A stretch of DNA of 64,000 nt, taken from the NCBI GenBank assembly GCA_905221605.1, contig CAJNDS010002105.1, forward strand, positions 546,001 through 610,000, in the 5' to 3' direction. Below, piece after piece: positions 55,089-64,000 of this stretch. The stretch's first letter is position 1, and each line of letters starts with the position of its first letter. A model generated the notes under the pieces. That model saw nothing but the letters and a program-made list of their open reading frames with translations, was not told where the DNA came from and made no database searches. Both the position numbers and the translations under genes were made by a program. This DNA comes from Symbiodinium natans. Taxonomy: Eukaryota > Sar > Dinophyceae > Suessiales > Symbiodiniaceae.

Positions 55089-56006
55089 TTGCTAGTCCTT
55101 CAGATAACCCTCCCGATCGACGAGAGCGCTAGCAATTTAGCAGGCTCTACTCCTCTAAGACTAAGTGAGGCCTTCTTGCTGCAATTGCTGTCCGAGCTTC
55201 TTGGATGCATTCACTTGTCTTTGTTTTGTAGTCTTTCGGAGGGGCCGGTTATTAAACCACGGAGAATCACAAGGCTGTCATTTCTGAGTCAGAACCATTC
55301 ACCAGGAATTCAAGAGTTTCAAGCTGCATGCACCAAACGAACCCAATTTGGTAGTGACAAAGACGTGGCTCCGGCTTGCGGCTTGGACGTCTCGGACCCT
55401 TTGATCACGTTCTGCCAGGGCCAGCCGCTGCCAGACAAAAAGAGGCCACGCTGCGAGACTCTCCAAGGGCGAAGGGCTTCGATGAATCATCTCGAGGTCA
55501 TCGGGGGAATCGCGGGCGTGCATGTTGGGCTAGTGGCGCCAGATACCGCGTCCGTGACTCAGCATCCTGATTTGTGTAGGAATTGCTTCAAGCTTGCTTT
55601 GGTGTTTGAAATTCATGAAAGCATGAAGCTTGAATGTTCCAAGCTGGCGCTGCAACCAAAGCCGCTTGAGTGCTACTTACATGCTTACAGTCCACACAAC
55701 GCAGCGCATAGCCAGGGACGCAACACTGGCTTCCTAGCTCCTGTATACTGTGAACCGCCTCTTACATTCTTCATGACATATGCTTCTACAAATAGGATCC
55801 AGGAGGCAAAAAGGCACGTCGGTTTCGCCTGGAGCCGAAGGGGCTTCCCGGCAAAATCCAACCAGGATAGATCCAGCATGAAGTGGCACGTGAAACATCA
55901 ATGTCCAGAGCCTCATGGAACTCGTGGCTTTTGCGGTGCTAATTCAAACTTTGTGCAACGCTCGTATTTGTCATGTGCTTGCGCTGCACCCTGGGGCCCT
56001 CTTTAA
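55089..56006 (+). CDS. Hypothetical 305-codon open frame
   Basis: It is the longest unassigned forward frame. It has no signal peptide, membrane segment or motif I recognise; composition is mixed, with scattered Cys and His. Overlapping reverse and forward frames of 60-75 codons are also open, so chance openness or a pseudogene is possible. A real intronless gene would make it, with the TTLL gene, the second such in the window. Confidence 0.25.
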   Translation: MLVLQITLPIDESASNLAGSTPLRLSEAFLLQLLSELLGCIHLSLFCSLSEGPVIKPRRITRLSFLSQNHSPGIQEFQAACTKRTQFGSDKDVAPACGLDVSDPLITFCQGQPLPDKKRPRCETLQGRRASMNHLEVIGGIAGVHVGLVAPDTASVTQHPDLCRNCFKLALVFEIHESMKLECSKLALQPKPLECYLHAYSPHNAAHSQGRNTGFLAPVYCEPPLTFFMTYASTNRIQEAKRHVGFAWSRRGFPAKSNQDRSSMKWHVKHQCPEPHGTRGFCGANSNFVQRSYLSCACAAPWGPL

Positions 56007-56059
56007 GTGTTGCGGGGGGCTCTTAACATGTTTGATCATGTTTGGTTCAATTTCTGGAC

Positions 56060-56206
56060 GCAGAGCACTTGGAGGTTCATGGTACTCTTTAACCAATTGT
56101 AGCTGTACTTATAAGTGTACTTCTAACCATATGAGGGCACTTAAGGGGCTTATAAGTGGGTTATAGGCACAGATAGAATTGGCTACTAAGTACCATGAAC
56201 CTCCAT
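56060..56206. repeat. Foldback element with 16-bp perfect inverted arms
   Basis: GGAGGTTCATGGTACT at 56071-56086 is the exact inverse of AGTACCATGAACCTCC at 56189-56204; outside and inside this core the arms remain partly paired (AATTGG blocks at about 56096 and 56177). The interior holds two near copies of CTTATAAGTG and no ORF. It looks like a MITE-type hairpin. A 16-of-17 match to the arm occurs at 32461-32477. Confidence 0.65.
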
Positions 56207-57739
56207 GGAGAGCCCTCACGACCAAAAGCCTTGAAAACGAGCCTTACCCTGACTTGTTGAATGTCTCCCCCCACCAGAGGTTGGGGTTTATGTCCCAGGG
56301 AAAGGCGAATAGAGGCTTTGTCCAGTTGCGCCGGGGGGGGCCACAACCTCACTGAAGGCCGGCAAAACAAAACCCTTTTGGGAACAGTATGCAGCAGGGA
56401 CCATCACGCGGGCCAACGTCCCATGTCCCCATCGATAATTACGTGGTGTCATATTGGCCAGAATCGCGAAGATCAGATGGGATGAGTTTAGAGAGATCAC
56501 AAGACAACGAGTGCAGTCAGACTTGCGGATCCGCTTGTAACAGGTGGTCAATATCTGCGAGTACCCACTCGAGTTAGAAGTTCCAGGCCAAACCCATGTC
56601 TACCGTAGTTGGATAGCAGCAATTGAACACCACCTGCAGGTGTCCAGCACACGGTGACGGTGCCGCCTACAGGCTCACTGTGGGAGCCACTGGATGACTG
56701 GGTCACAGCCACAGGCGTTCAAGCAACGAAGCAGAGAGCCACACTGGAATTGCGTAAAATTTCCTGGACGACAAGGTGCTTCAGAACTTTGCCACTGCAC
56801 TCCGCGTTCGTGTGCCAGGAGGAGCCTTTGCCTTCTCGAGTTAAGTATGAGAGCCGCGGGCTCGAAGGCTAATAGCTGCAGGAGTTGTTGCCTGAACCTG
56901 TTCTCTGATTCAGGATCCTATTCGGAGCTTCTATTCCTTGAACGCGTGGGTTTGAGCCTAATTATTGAAGATTGCAGGATGCCGAGCCATGCCCAATTTC
57001 TCCCTGCTAGACGATGCTGCACTTGTAAGTTGACCGATCGGGCCCAAGCAGTTCACAAGCGTTTGACCAAGCTGATGCATTTGGCTCGGAGGTAGATGAA
57101 GAGAGTGGCCCTCTGAAGCATACCACGTAGTTGCAGTCCTGGGCTGCATGATGGAGATGCAGGCCACGGTAATGCTGAGTTTCACCCTGCTTTGTAACAT
57201 TGAAAGTGATTTTCAGGTACTTACAAGTTTCATATTACAAGCATTTGTATCTTCCTCCCTGCGGGATCCTCACCACAGATGGCTTCCTGCTGCATTCATC
57301 TTCCCGAAATGTTGGGTGCAGAAGCGTTCTGCTGCAACAGGTTGGCAGCTTTGTCTCCTCTCTTCTTGATCAAGCAACTCGGACTCGGCAAAGCAGTGCT
57401 TACAAAGATGAAGGTCAGGCGTTCTGTTGTTCCGTTCTCTGGCACGGAGGGTGAGGTGTATTAGCCCGTGTCTTCGTGCCCATAGCCCAGCGGATCCCAG
57501 CGGCAGTGTATGAGCTTGGCTCAGGGGCTGAGGGTCCAAGCGCGGAAAATCGCGGTTTTAGGTTTACTCAAGAGTCTTTCGACGAGCATGCTCATCACTA
57601 TCCCGCCACCCCAGCCTGGCAACAATAAGCGTGGCAGCCCAGGGAAGACTTTAAATCCCAATGTTCTGCTGGCAGGGGTGGTAAAAACCCTTCAAATCAC
57701 AGGTGTCGACAAACACTGCCGCCACAGCTGTTTTCGGAA

Positions 57740-57858
57740 CCTGACCCACGTGAAGCAATGCAAATTGAGGCAGTCGAGGCCCATGCAGCAGAGCTGTCCT
57801 TTGATGCCGAGGCAAGGGCACAGAATTTAACAAGCGCTTGCTACCTCTGCAAGCCTTA
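57740..57858 (+). CDS. Coding exon, Ala/Glu-rich helix, family unknown
   Basis: The frame reads EPDPREAMQIEAVEAHAAE then LSFDAEARAQNL and stops at TAG after CYLCKP (57856-57858). The helical, acidic character and an adjacent strong exon (57869) on the same strand support coding. It is likely part of the same gene as that exon, with an intron boundary before the TAG. Confidence 0.4.
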
Positions 57859-57868
57859 GTGCACTCAG

Positions 57869-58080
57869 GACGCTGAAAGTGTAGAGTTCTTCGAAGAGGA
57901 TGTCGCTGAAATTGTCATAGACGAGGCCGGCGCCCGTTGTTTGCGACTGCCCACTGTGTTTACGCACTTTAAAGTTAGGCATGCAGATCTGTGTCGCAAA
58001 GAACTGGTGGATTTCGGACGAGGAACAGCACTCCTTGGCGGAAGAGCCCGTGCAGCCACCTGGAAAGCAAAGAAAGTCTC
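57869..58080 (+). CDS. Conserved-looking coding exon, family unknown
   Basis: Directly after AG at 57867-57868 the plus strand is open for about 70 codons: AESVEFFEEDVAEIVIDEA, then GARCLRLPTVFTHFKVRHA, then DLCRKELVDFGRGTALLGG. The mix of charged and hydrophobic residues, with few low-complexity stretches, is much more protein-like than the overlapping minus-strand frame (57865-58209), which is rich in Ser, Arg and Phe runs. I recognise no family. A poly-A tract at 58127-58141 follows. Confidence 0.45.
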
Positions 58081-58511
58081 ATTTGGAAGTGCGTGGCTGT
58101 GATTGAAACTCCCCGAACCCCCTATTAAAAAAAAAAAAAAAGAAAAACGACGAGGCAGAGCACCAGGGATCATGAAGTCATGAAGCATGCATGGAGCAAA
58201 ATGCCGCAACCTTCCTCCAAGGCTTCAGCTGATGAGCGCAGGAAAGAGCCTTGACGCCTCACAGACAAGTCCCTTCTTCAAGCAACTCGCCTGCAACAGA
58301 GAGGAAGAAAACTGACACGGGCCCGGTTTGCTTGCTGTTGGGCAGCCTGCATCAGCAGCCGTCAGGTATGTCTGTCAGCTCTTGGATGGAGCATTGAGTG
58401 GGCAGGCCGCTTGCCCGCGCAAGGCCCATGACCGAAGGCATGTCAGAGCTCTCTACTGTTGGAACTCGGATGTTTGTCTGGGTACGCCTGCAGAAGCATT
58501 GCTAGTGGATC

Positions 58512-58799
58512 ATGGTTGGGGCTGTGAGTTCCAAGGCCTGCATCTTCGAGAATGTTGCGCCTGCAGCTCCGGTGCACACTTTGGCTTCAAGCACTCAAAC
58601 TCACCCAGCCAATTTGCACGGCACATTGCCGCTCGAGCCAACACCTCCCGCCGCTCCGCTGGCCGGTCCACGCTTCAGCCACCCTCAAAGGTTCCTGGCC
58701 AACCGGCCGGAGACCACTGCCCTCATGCAAGTGCCACGCCCACCATCGATGCCACAAGCCAAGCGGCCACCACGGCGACATTTCGGGTGGCCCACCTGA
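58512..58799 (+). CDS. Pro/Ala-rich coding block, family unknown
   Basis: The frame reads IFENVAPAAPVHTLASSTQ, then PLEPTPPAAPLAGPRF and SMPQAKRPPRRHFGWPT, and stops at 58797-58799. It looks like a disordered Pro-rich tail. Two other forward frames are open over the same region, so the frame choice rests on composition only. Confidence 0.35.
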   Translation: MVGAVSSKACIFENVAPAAPVHTLASSTQTHPANLHGTLPLEPTPPAAPLAGPRFSHPQRFLANRPETTALMQVPRPPSMPQAKRPPRRHFGWPT

Positions 58800-59025
58800 T
58801 TTAATCGTGCCAGTCGACCAATGCCCAAACCACTCAAGCCACATGCATATTTGATCTTTCTGGGGCTAGCCTGTTGAAGGTCTGGCAAGTGTGGGAAATG
58901 TTGATTGCATGCATGGCCAGGGCCATGATCCAGAACGGCAATGGCAATGTCACGAAGGCTGGTGAAAACTCTGTAAATCAACAAAATCGACTCAATAGAC
59001 TAAATAAAGATCAAATACAAAACAC

Positions 59026-59031
59026 ACATAT

Positions 59032-59062
<31 letters not shown>
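59026..59062. repeat. CA/TA microsatellite
   Basis: A (CA)n run passes into a (TA)n run. Non-coding. Confidence 0.9.
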
Positions 59063-59918
59063 CGTACACGAACTAGTACAACGTATTGCGCATCTTCGAA
59101 GTTGTGACGATGGCAGGTATTAGATGTGAAGGCACCCGTGGAGCAGAGGCCAAAGTCATGGCAGATTTCGACGGATGCGGCTGAAGGTTGGCGCTTGCAG
59201 TGCAACAGGTCTGGAACCAGCGCTGTGGCACTGGACTTAGGCCTCCGCATGTGGATGCAGAGGGAAGGATGCCTCGTAACACTGCTGATGTACCTGAATT
59301 GAGCATGAAGAAGATGTTGCGTGATCCTGTGAAGGGAGGGAAGGAGAAACTTGTTACAGTTGGGCACGTCGTGCTTGCAGCTGGGCTCAATATGCTGCAA
59401 CCGTTTGCCGCAGCCAAGAAGCGCTGCTAGTGTTGCCAGCATTGCCAGCGCACTGAGCCTGCCTGAGCTGCCTAGGTTCCAGAATTGTTCCGGCTGTTCC
59501 AGCACGGACGTGAAAGTTTCGGGGTGTCGGGCTGGTCCTACTGGTCATGCCGAGGCGCAGCATGCCCCCGAAACTCACTACCAAGGACAGCCTGCAACTT
59601 GCGCAGTAAGACGGCAGGCCGTAGTCGAGTCTAGCCGGAACTCCGGAATCCTATGCAGCTATGCTTTGTGTCAGGACACCGCAGTCAAAAAGAAGCAGAA
59701 GCTGCTTTCGAAGGCCAAAGCAGTTCTGAAGGTGGGACGATGAAAATTACTTTGGCAGCAGCTGCCGATTTCGTGTAGCAGCTGCACCAGCCTGTGAAAT
59801 CTCTCGCCAAGGTCGATCCAGAAGCCCCATGGCATCAATGCTCATAGTGAGTGAAGACACAAACAGCTGCGCTGTCAATGTCGTCTGTGGTTGAAAAAAA
59901 ACCGCGCACCTGTGTTGA

Positions 59919-60134
59919 GTGACTGAGGCGGTCAAGCGCCGATTGGATGAGGCATCCAATCAGTTGAGGTTAGATGTACACCACGAGGTCCTGAAGCAGA
60001 CGCAGGATGAGGTGGAGGACTTCATAGTGAACTGCTTAATTTTAACGCTACGCGACCCGCCTCGGCCCGGCCCAGCGCATCCGCGTGAGCATGGTGATTC
60101 CGCAGCGCCCAAGTGGCTGGATCCCAAGCAATAA
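59919..60134 (+). CDS. Helical coding exon, family unknown
   Basis: The frame reads AVKRRLDEASNQLRLDVHH then EVLKQTQDEVEDFIVNCL, a clear amphipathic helix, followed by a Pro-rich stretch that runs to TAA at 60132-60134, where the telomere-like block begins. The true exon probably ends earlier. An additional coding-like block, MPRNTADVPELSMKKMLRD, lies at 59269-59325 on the same strand. Confidence 0.45.
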   Translation: MTEAVKRRLDEASNQLRLDVHHEVLKQTQDEVEDFIVNCLILTLRDPPRPGPAHPREHGDSAAPKWLDPKQ

Positions 60135-60433
60135 GGGTTGGGTTTAGGGTTTAGGGTTTAGGGTCCCGGGTTTATGGTTTATGGTTTGGGGTTTAGGGTT
60201 GAGGGTTAGTTTAGGGTTGAGGGCTTAGGGCTCAAGGTTCACGGTTTGGGGTTTAGGGTTTTTTTGGGTTTAGGGTTTCGGGCTCAAGGTTCAAGGTTCA
60301 AGGTTGAGGGTTGAGACGGATAGGCTTGGATTGATCGGGGGGGGGGGAAGGGCTTCGAGCTCAAGGTTCAGGCTCGTTTTGGTGGGGGGTGGGTTGGGGG
60401 GCAGGGGGGGGGTGGGGGGGGGGGGGGGGGGGG
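60135..60433. repeat. Degenerate telomere-like block followed by poly-G tracts
   Basis: From 60135 to about 60307 TTTAGGG units decay into TTTATGG, TTGAGGG, TTCAAGG and TTCACGG variants; G runs follow at 60337-60347 and 60381-60433. The block separates two coding-like exons (59919 and 60493), so it may again be intronic. Confidence 0.9.
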
Positions 60434-60492
60434 TAGGGGATGCCGGTTTCCTAGGGGGGGTACCCATTGAGGCAAAAAAAGGGTCCGAAAAA

Positions 60493-60660
60493 GGGAGGTC
60501 ACAACCTGTACACCTTGGCCCGAGGCCGCTTCCATGCCTGGGTTTACTTAATGACAAAGTTTTCGCGAAGTGCCCTGGAAGATATTGCTGGAGGCGACCC
60601 GCCATTAGACTGCGTGCCGCTCTGCCAGGACCATTTTGAGTTTATCACCAACCTACAGGC
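60493..60660 (+). CDS. Coding exon, family unknown
   Basis: After the poly-G block the frame reads NLYTLARGRFHAWVYLMTK, then FSRSALEDIAGGDPPLDCV and PLCQDHFEFITNLQALNQ. It is protein-like with no low complexity. A further block, DHKRDRAQDIFLQPSLRKL then CSKCGAALCRGGHH (about 60790-60890), could be a zinc-binding continuation. Confidence 0.4.
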
Positions 60661-61561
60661 ATTGAACCAGGCATCGTCAGTCCAGTTTGTTCACACTTGC
60701 ATCACTTGCGTTCAGACATGCTGGCAGCCGTAATTCCACTTCATGGCAAGACAAGCTTCAAGGGTGGATACCCGCACAGGCGCTGCGAGAACGAGATCAC
60801 AAGCGAGACCGGGCGCAGGACATCTTCTTACAACCATCGTTGCGCAAATTGTGTTCGAAGTGTGGGGCGGCACTTTGCCGTGGTGGGCATCACTCATTAG
60901 ACATGCGGCAGGACTCTGTCATGAATATGTTTGCGACGAAGTGCTTGAGCACGGTGCACGCGTGGCTTCTCTCAGAGTTTCTTGGCTCATACCAGCTCCC
61001 ACAAGCTCTCATCGAGATCCTCTGGATGTGCCAACTCATTACAACTCTGTTACTAAGAAATTCAGACGGCACCGGGGGCCGGATACTGTAGGTCAGGTGC
61101 CAACAACGAAGACACCTATCTGAGACTGTACTATCATTCTCAGACACGGAACGACGGACCTGCATATCTGTGATATGTTTATACTCCTCAATGCTGTGCT
61201 ATGCGCTGCTATGCTGTGTGCTGTTTCGCAATCGCTGTTTTGTATGGTCCTCTAAAGTCTTGATGCTTTTGGATGATTATGCTAGTGACGAGCAGCTTGG
61301 CTGACTCAAGCTAGTGACGATGAGTCTGACGAGTGGGCCACGTGGATGCGCATGTGTGTGCCAGGCAGCTACAGGGTTGATCTCTGGATCGTTTACCGGG
61401 CTGTTGTACGGCGGGTTGCACGTGCAGCTTCCTCTCAGCTTTGATGCGAGGAGAGAGAGGGATGCATGCTTGCAAGCGTTGCCAAACCCTGAGCTGTCGA
61501 TGCACGTTACACTCAGGCTATGACTTTCCGCTTGCAGGCAAAATTGATTAAGACTTTAGCA

Positions 61562-61794
61562 GCAAAGAACCATTGCCTAATCATGTCGCGGAATTGGAAG
61601 TCGTGGGAATGCAAGTCTCGTGCCTGGACACTAAAGCTGTCAGCGGGTCCAAGTTCAGCGGGTCCGTCAGGGGGTCCAAGTTCACGGGGTTGTTGCCAGC
61701 GACACCAGTCAAAGCAGGCTTTGATGGCAAGGATGTTTAGCTGGCAAGGATGTGGCTGACTTGAAACTTGTCGACCTCGCAAGGAAAGGAGTTG
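61562..61794 (+). CDS. Coding exon interrupted by a 17-bp tandem duplication, family unknown
   Basis: The frame reads SKEPLPNHVAELEVVGMQV, then SCLDTKAVSGSKFSGS, LLPATPVKAGFDGKDV, and hits TAG at 61738. TGGCAAGGATGT occurs at 61725-61736 and again at 61742-61753, 17 nt apart; removing one copy restores GFDGKDV-ADLKLVDLARKGVDE in one frame. No family recognised. Short degenerate repeats of GGGTCCAAGTTCA occur at about 61647-61687. Confidence 0.45.
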
Positions 61795-61928
61795 ATGAGT
61801 AGCTTCTTCGTGCATTGTCTGCTGGCATCTTTCAAGGTCTCGTTTTTACTAACAGTATTTGTCAGCCATTTGTTGCGTGTTTCTCGTCAAGAGAAGCGTG
61901 ATTTCGATTCGATGCCATTGCATCCCAT

Positions 61929-62165
61929 GTGCCTGGCAATGCTCCTCCTGACAAGCACAAAGGAGCAGCTGGGGTCGTACAACCGCTTTTACAAGAAGTG
62001 AGTGAGCTTACCCGACAGAGCTGGCCCCCGTTCAAACTGCTAGCTCCATCAGTTCCGATCACATTCAAGAACTGTAGCATACCAAGTGCGAACTTGCAGC
62101 GGCAGGGATTGAAGGAGAATCTGTGGCGCACGGCATCCACCCTGGTTAACATGCGCAGCACATGA
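61929..62165 (+). CDS. Coding-like open frame, family unknown
   Basis: The frame includes DKHKGAAGVVQPLLQEVSE then LTRQSWPPFKLLAPSVP and ends at TGA 62163-62165. It may belong to the same gene as the preceding exon. No motif recognised. Confidence 0.3.
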   Translation: MPGNAPPDKHKGAAGVVQPLLQEVSELTRQSWPPFKLLAPSVPITFKNCSIPSANLQRQGLKENLWRTASTLVNMRST

Positions 62166-62790
62166 AGCATGAACCCCGAGCAGCTGATGTAACCGCATGC
62201 AGCCTTGTCTGTCAGCATATACGGCCGTGCGCAGCGCATCTCTTGTTCAACGATGTGAAGCAGCGTTGCAGAGTGGAGATGTCGAGCAATCGTTAACAAG
62301 CGCGCTTGTATGATCTCATAACACTTCCTTCGTCCATCCTTACGTCGATTTCTGGACTTTCCTTATCTACAAGTTCGCTACATCCCGACGCCAAGCAGGA
62401 CAACAAACAGGTAGTTTCGTGCGCGTCTGCTTGCGCAAAGGTTTTTCTTTCGCCTGATCGAGAGACTTCTCCTGGCAGCGGATGCAAACCTGAGTGAGAA
62501 TCAGAATGCGCTGTCCCTGTTCGGAAGCTTCGGAGCACATGATTGCAGAAACCCTAAGTTTCGTTGCTCATGTGCGCAAGTGCAACTCAGACTTTTGTAC
62601 TTATTTGCCTAGTGCCATTATCGTTGCAAGCTGTTTGTAAGGTAAGTACGGACGCGCAAAGCTGCGTTTAGCGAGCTTAGTGGTCACATTCACACTCCGC
62701 CTGAATCACTTCAGCCAGCTCAGGATATCTCATATATGTGCCTTGGTGGCAACACTTCAGCGAAGGGACTCTGGTAACTGATCTCCTCCC

Positions 62791-63264
62791 GTGTCTCAAT
62801 CCTTGCAAGACTCAAGCCTGCAGCATGCCCCGGCTTGCTGGCTGCAGGCGGTCCTCCTGGCCATCGTCATTCCGCCTCTGCAGTTTCGGCTGAGCAGCAT
62901 GGCTGAAGAAGGCTATTGTGCACAACTGGGCGTAATTTATGAAGGTTTGGAGACACACCTGCTGCGTTCACACGTCCATGTCATGATCACAGTGCCATTC
63001 CCGCCTGCGTCACAGCACCGGGCGCTCATCACACACAACGTGTGCAGGCACGACATCCAACCCCATGAAGCTTTGCCCTTCATACAAGTAGCGATACCCT
63101 CGGCAAGCGACGTGACACAGTCGCTGTGGGGGTCTGTGAGGGCTTGGCCGATGCGCCGAGGCAGAGTTGATGCAGGAGAGAAGTACACCCGAAAGCACGC
63201 CTTTGTCGATCTGCAGGCTGCTGTGCCTCCTGTGCTAGTGTCGGGCTTCCGTGTAGTTGCCTAG
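62791..63264 (+). CDS. Hypothetical 157-codon open frame
   Basis: Contains LLAIVIPPLQFRLSSMAEE, which could be a short hydrophobic segment, and PHEALPFIQVAIPSASDV. No family recognised and antisense frames of 60-80 codons are open over the same stretch. The region 62166-62790 shows nothing assignable. Confidence 0.25.
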   Translation: MSQSLQDSSLQHAPACWLQAVLLAIVIPPLQFRLSSMAEEGYCAQLGVIYEGLETHLLRSHVHVMITVPFPPASQHRALITHNVCRHDIQPHEALPFIQVAIPSASDVTQSLWGSVRAWPMRRGRVDAGEKYTRKHAFVDLQAAVPPVLVSGFRVVA

Positions 63265-63394
63265 ACTAGACATCATGTACAAGTGTCTGGCCAGAACCTA
63301 GATCAGGCGAAGGCAATGCCCATGATTATGGCATGGGCGTTCAAGGACCCGCGACATCTTCGATGTCCTTCTGCATGGCCTCAAGCATTTCGGG

Positions 63395-63589
63395 ATGTCT
63401 AGTTTGCATAGTTGCATGGCCCAGGATGTGGTGCAGTACTTGTTGAAGGTCACAGATCCTGACAACACATACTTGTGGAATGAGATTGTGATTACCCTCA
63501 TCCTGGCAGCCCGTCTGAGAAGAGACGAGAAGCTGCCCTTCCCCACAACTTTTCTTCACGGAACCGTGTGCGAGACTGGGCTAAGGTAA
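63395..63589 (+). CDS. Hypothetical short coding-like frame
   Basis: The frame reads CMAQDVVQYLLKVTDPDNT then YLWNEIVITLILAARLRRD, which is protein-like. It ends at TAA 63587-63589. No partner exon or family recognised; the last 400 nt of the window show only short ORFs. Confidence 0.3.
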   Translation: MSSLHSCMAQDVVQYLLKVTDPDNTYLWNEIVITLILAARLRRDEKLPFPTTFLHGTVCETGLR

Positions 63590-64000
63590 TGGTTGTGGCT
63601 TTCCTGCAACACCTGCCAGCAGTGTCCCGCGCTGGTGCGGAGCTGGGAGGGGCGAACCCCTCCAACACGATCAAGAACCGCTATTTGAATCTCGCTCTTG
63701 GACGGTGTAGAATAGTGTAGAAAGGATGTCTGGAAGGGTTGCACTGTTGCACCTCTGTGCAGTTGCTGCTTGAGCTACTTGCATGCACAAAATCCCAACT
63801 CGACCTCAGGACTCTGCCATCTGCAATGTACTTGGGCACTGGATACGCCTTCAATCAGTTAGTTCCTTGCAGACATTTCAAGTGCAAGGGGCTCTTGCAA
63901 ATTTCAAGCCAGAGGGCTGAGGCCGCGGCTGAGTTGCTTCAGATTCTATTGTGGTTTCAAGTTTCAAGATTCAAAAACCCTGCCTTTGTCATTTGAACTA

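Overview
This is a eukaryotic nuclear window, almost certainly from a dinoflagellate (genus not determinable). The evidence is: several arrays of the plant/alveolate telomere unit TTTAGGG; genes chopped into very short exons whose introns often start with GC or GA instead of GT; gene products with dinoflagellate-style families; no AATAAA-type punctuation that I could use; and every gene I can anchor by homology lying on the + strand, as in dinoflagellate unidirectional gene arrays. Exon calls below come from reading conserved protein motifs across the three forward frames and checking that splice phases join; they are not from transcripts.

Layout, left to right. 0.2-3.9 kb: a short-chain dehydrogenase resembling chlorophyll b reductase (NYC1/NOL), about ten exons, with a telomere-like array in its last intron. 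6.0-6.9 kb: a secreted Cys/helix-repeat protein with two -1 frame breaks. 10.7-12.1 kb: nine alternating micro-exons that encode a 25-residue tandem repeat, every intron compatible with GC-AG. 14.9 and 16.8 kb: isolated exons (Sfi1-like helix; receiver-domain-like tail). 17.2-19.3 kb: a Ser/Thr protein kinase in at least nine exons, one only 22 nt, with a reversed telomere-like array in one intron. 27.4-33.9 kb: a long coiled-coil protein spread over more than twenty small exons. 33.96-35.46 kb: an intronless 499-residue tubulin-tyrosine-ligase-like (TTLL) gene, the only long clean ORF. 43.7-49.0 kb: a six-transmembrane ion channel with a cyclic-nucleotide-binding-like tail, also carrying a telomere-like array in an intron. 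49.3-52.0 kb: a DUF1800 protein with an inserted cytochrome b5-like domain, broken by frame changes, a small deletion and a stop, so probably a pseudogene. 52-64 kb: isolated coding-looking exons, a degenerate telomere/poly-G block, and hypothetical ORFs.

The genes do not form a pathway. What unites the window is architecture: same strand, tiny exons, GC/GA donors, telomere-like arrays inside introns, and small foldback elements between genes. The intronless TTLL gene is the exception and looks like a retro-integrated copy. Long stretches (4-6, 7-10.7, 19.4-27, 35.5-43.6, 53-57 kb) hold nothing I can assign, although scattered coding-like exons are noted.
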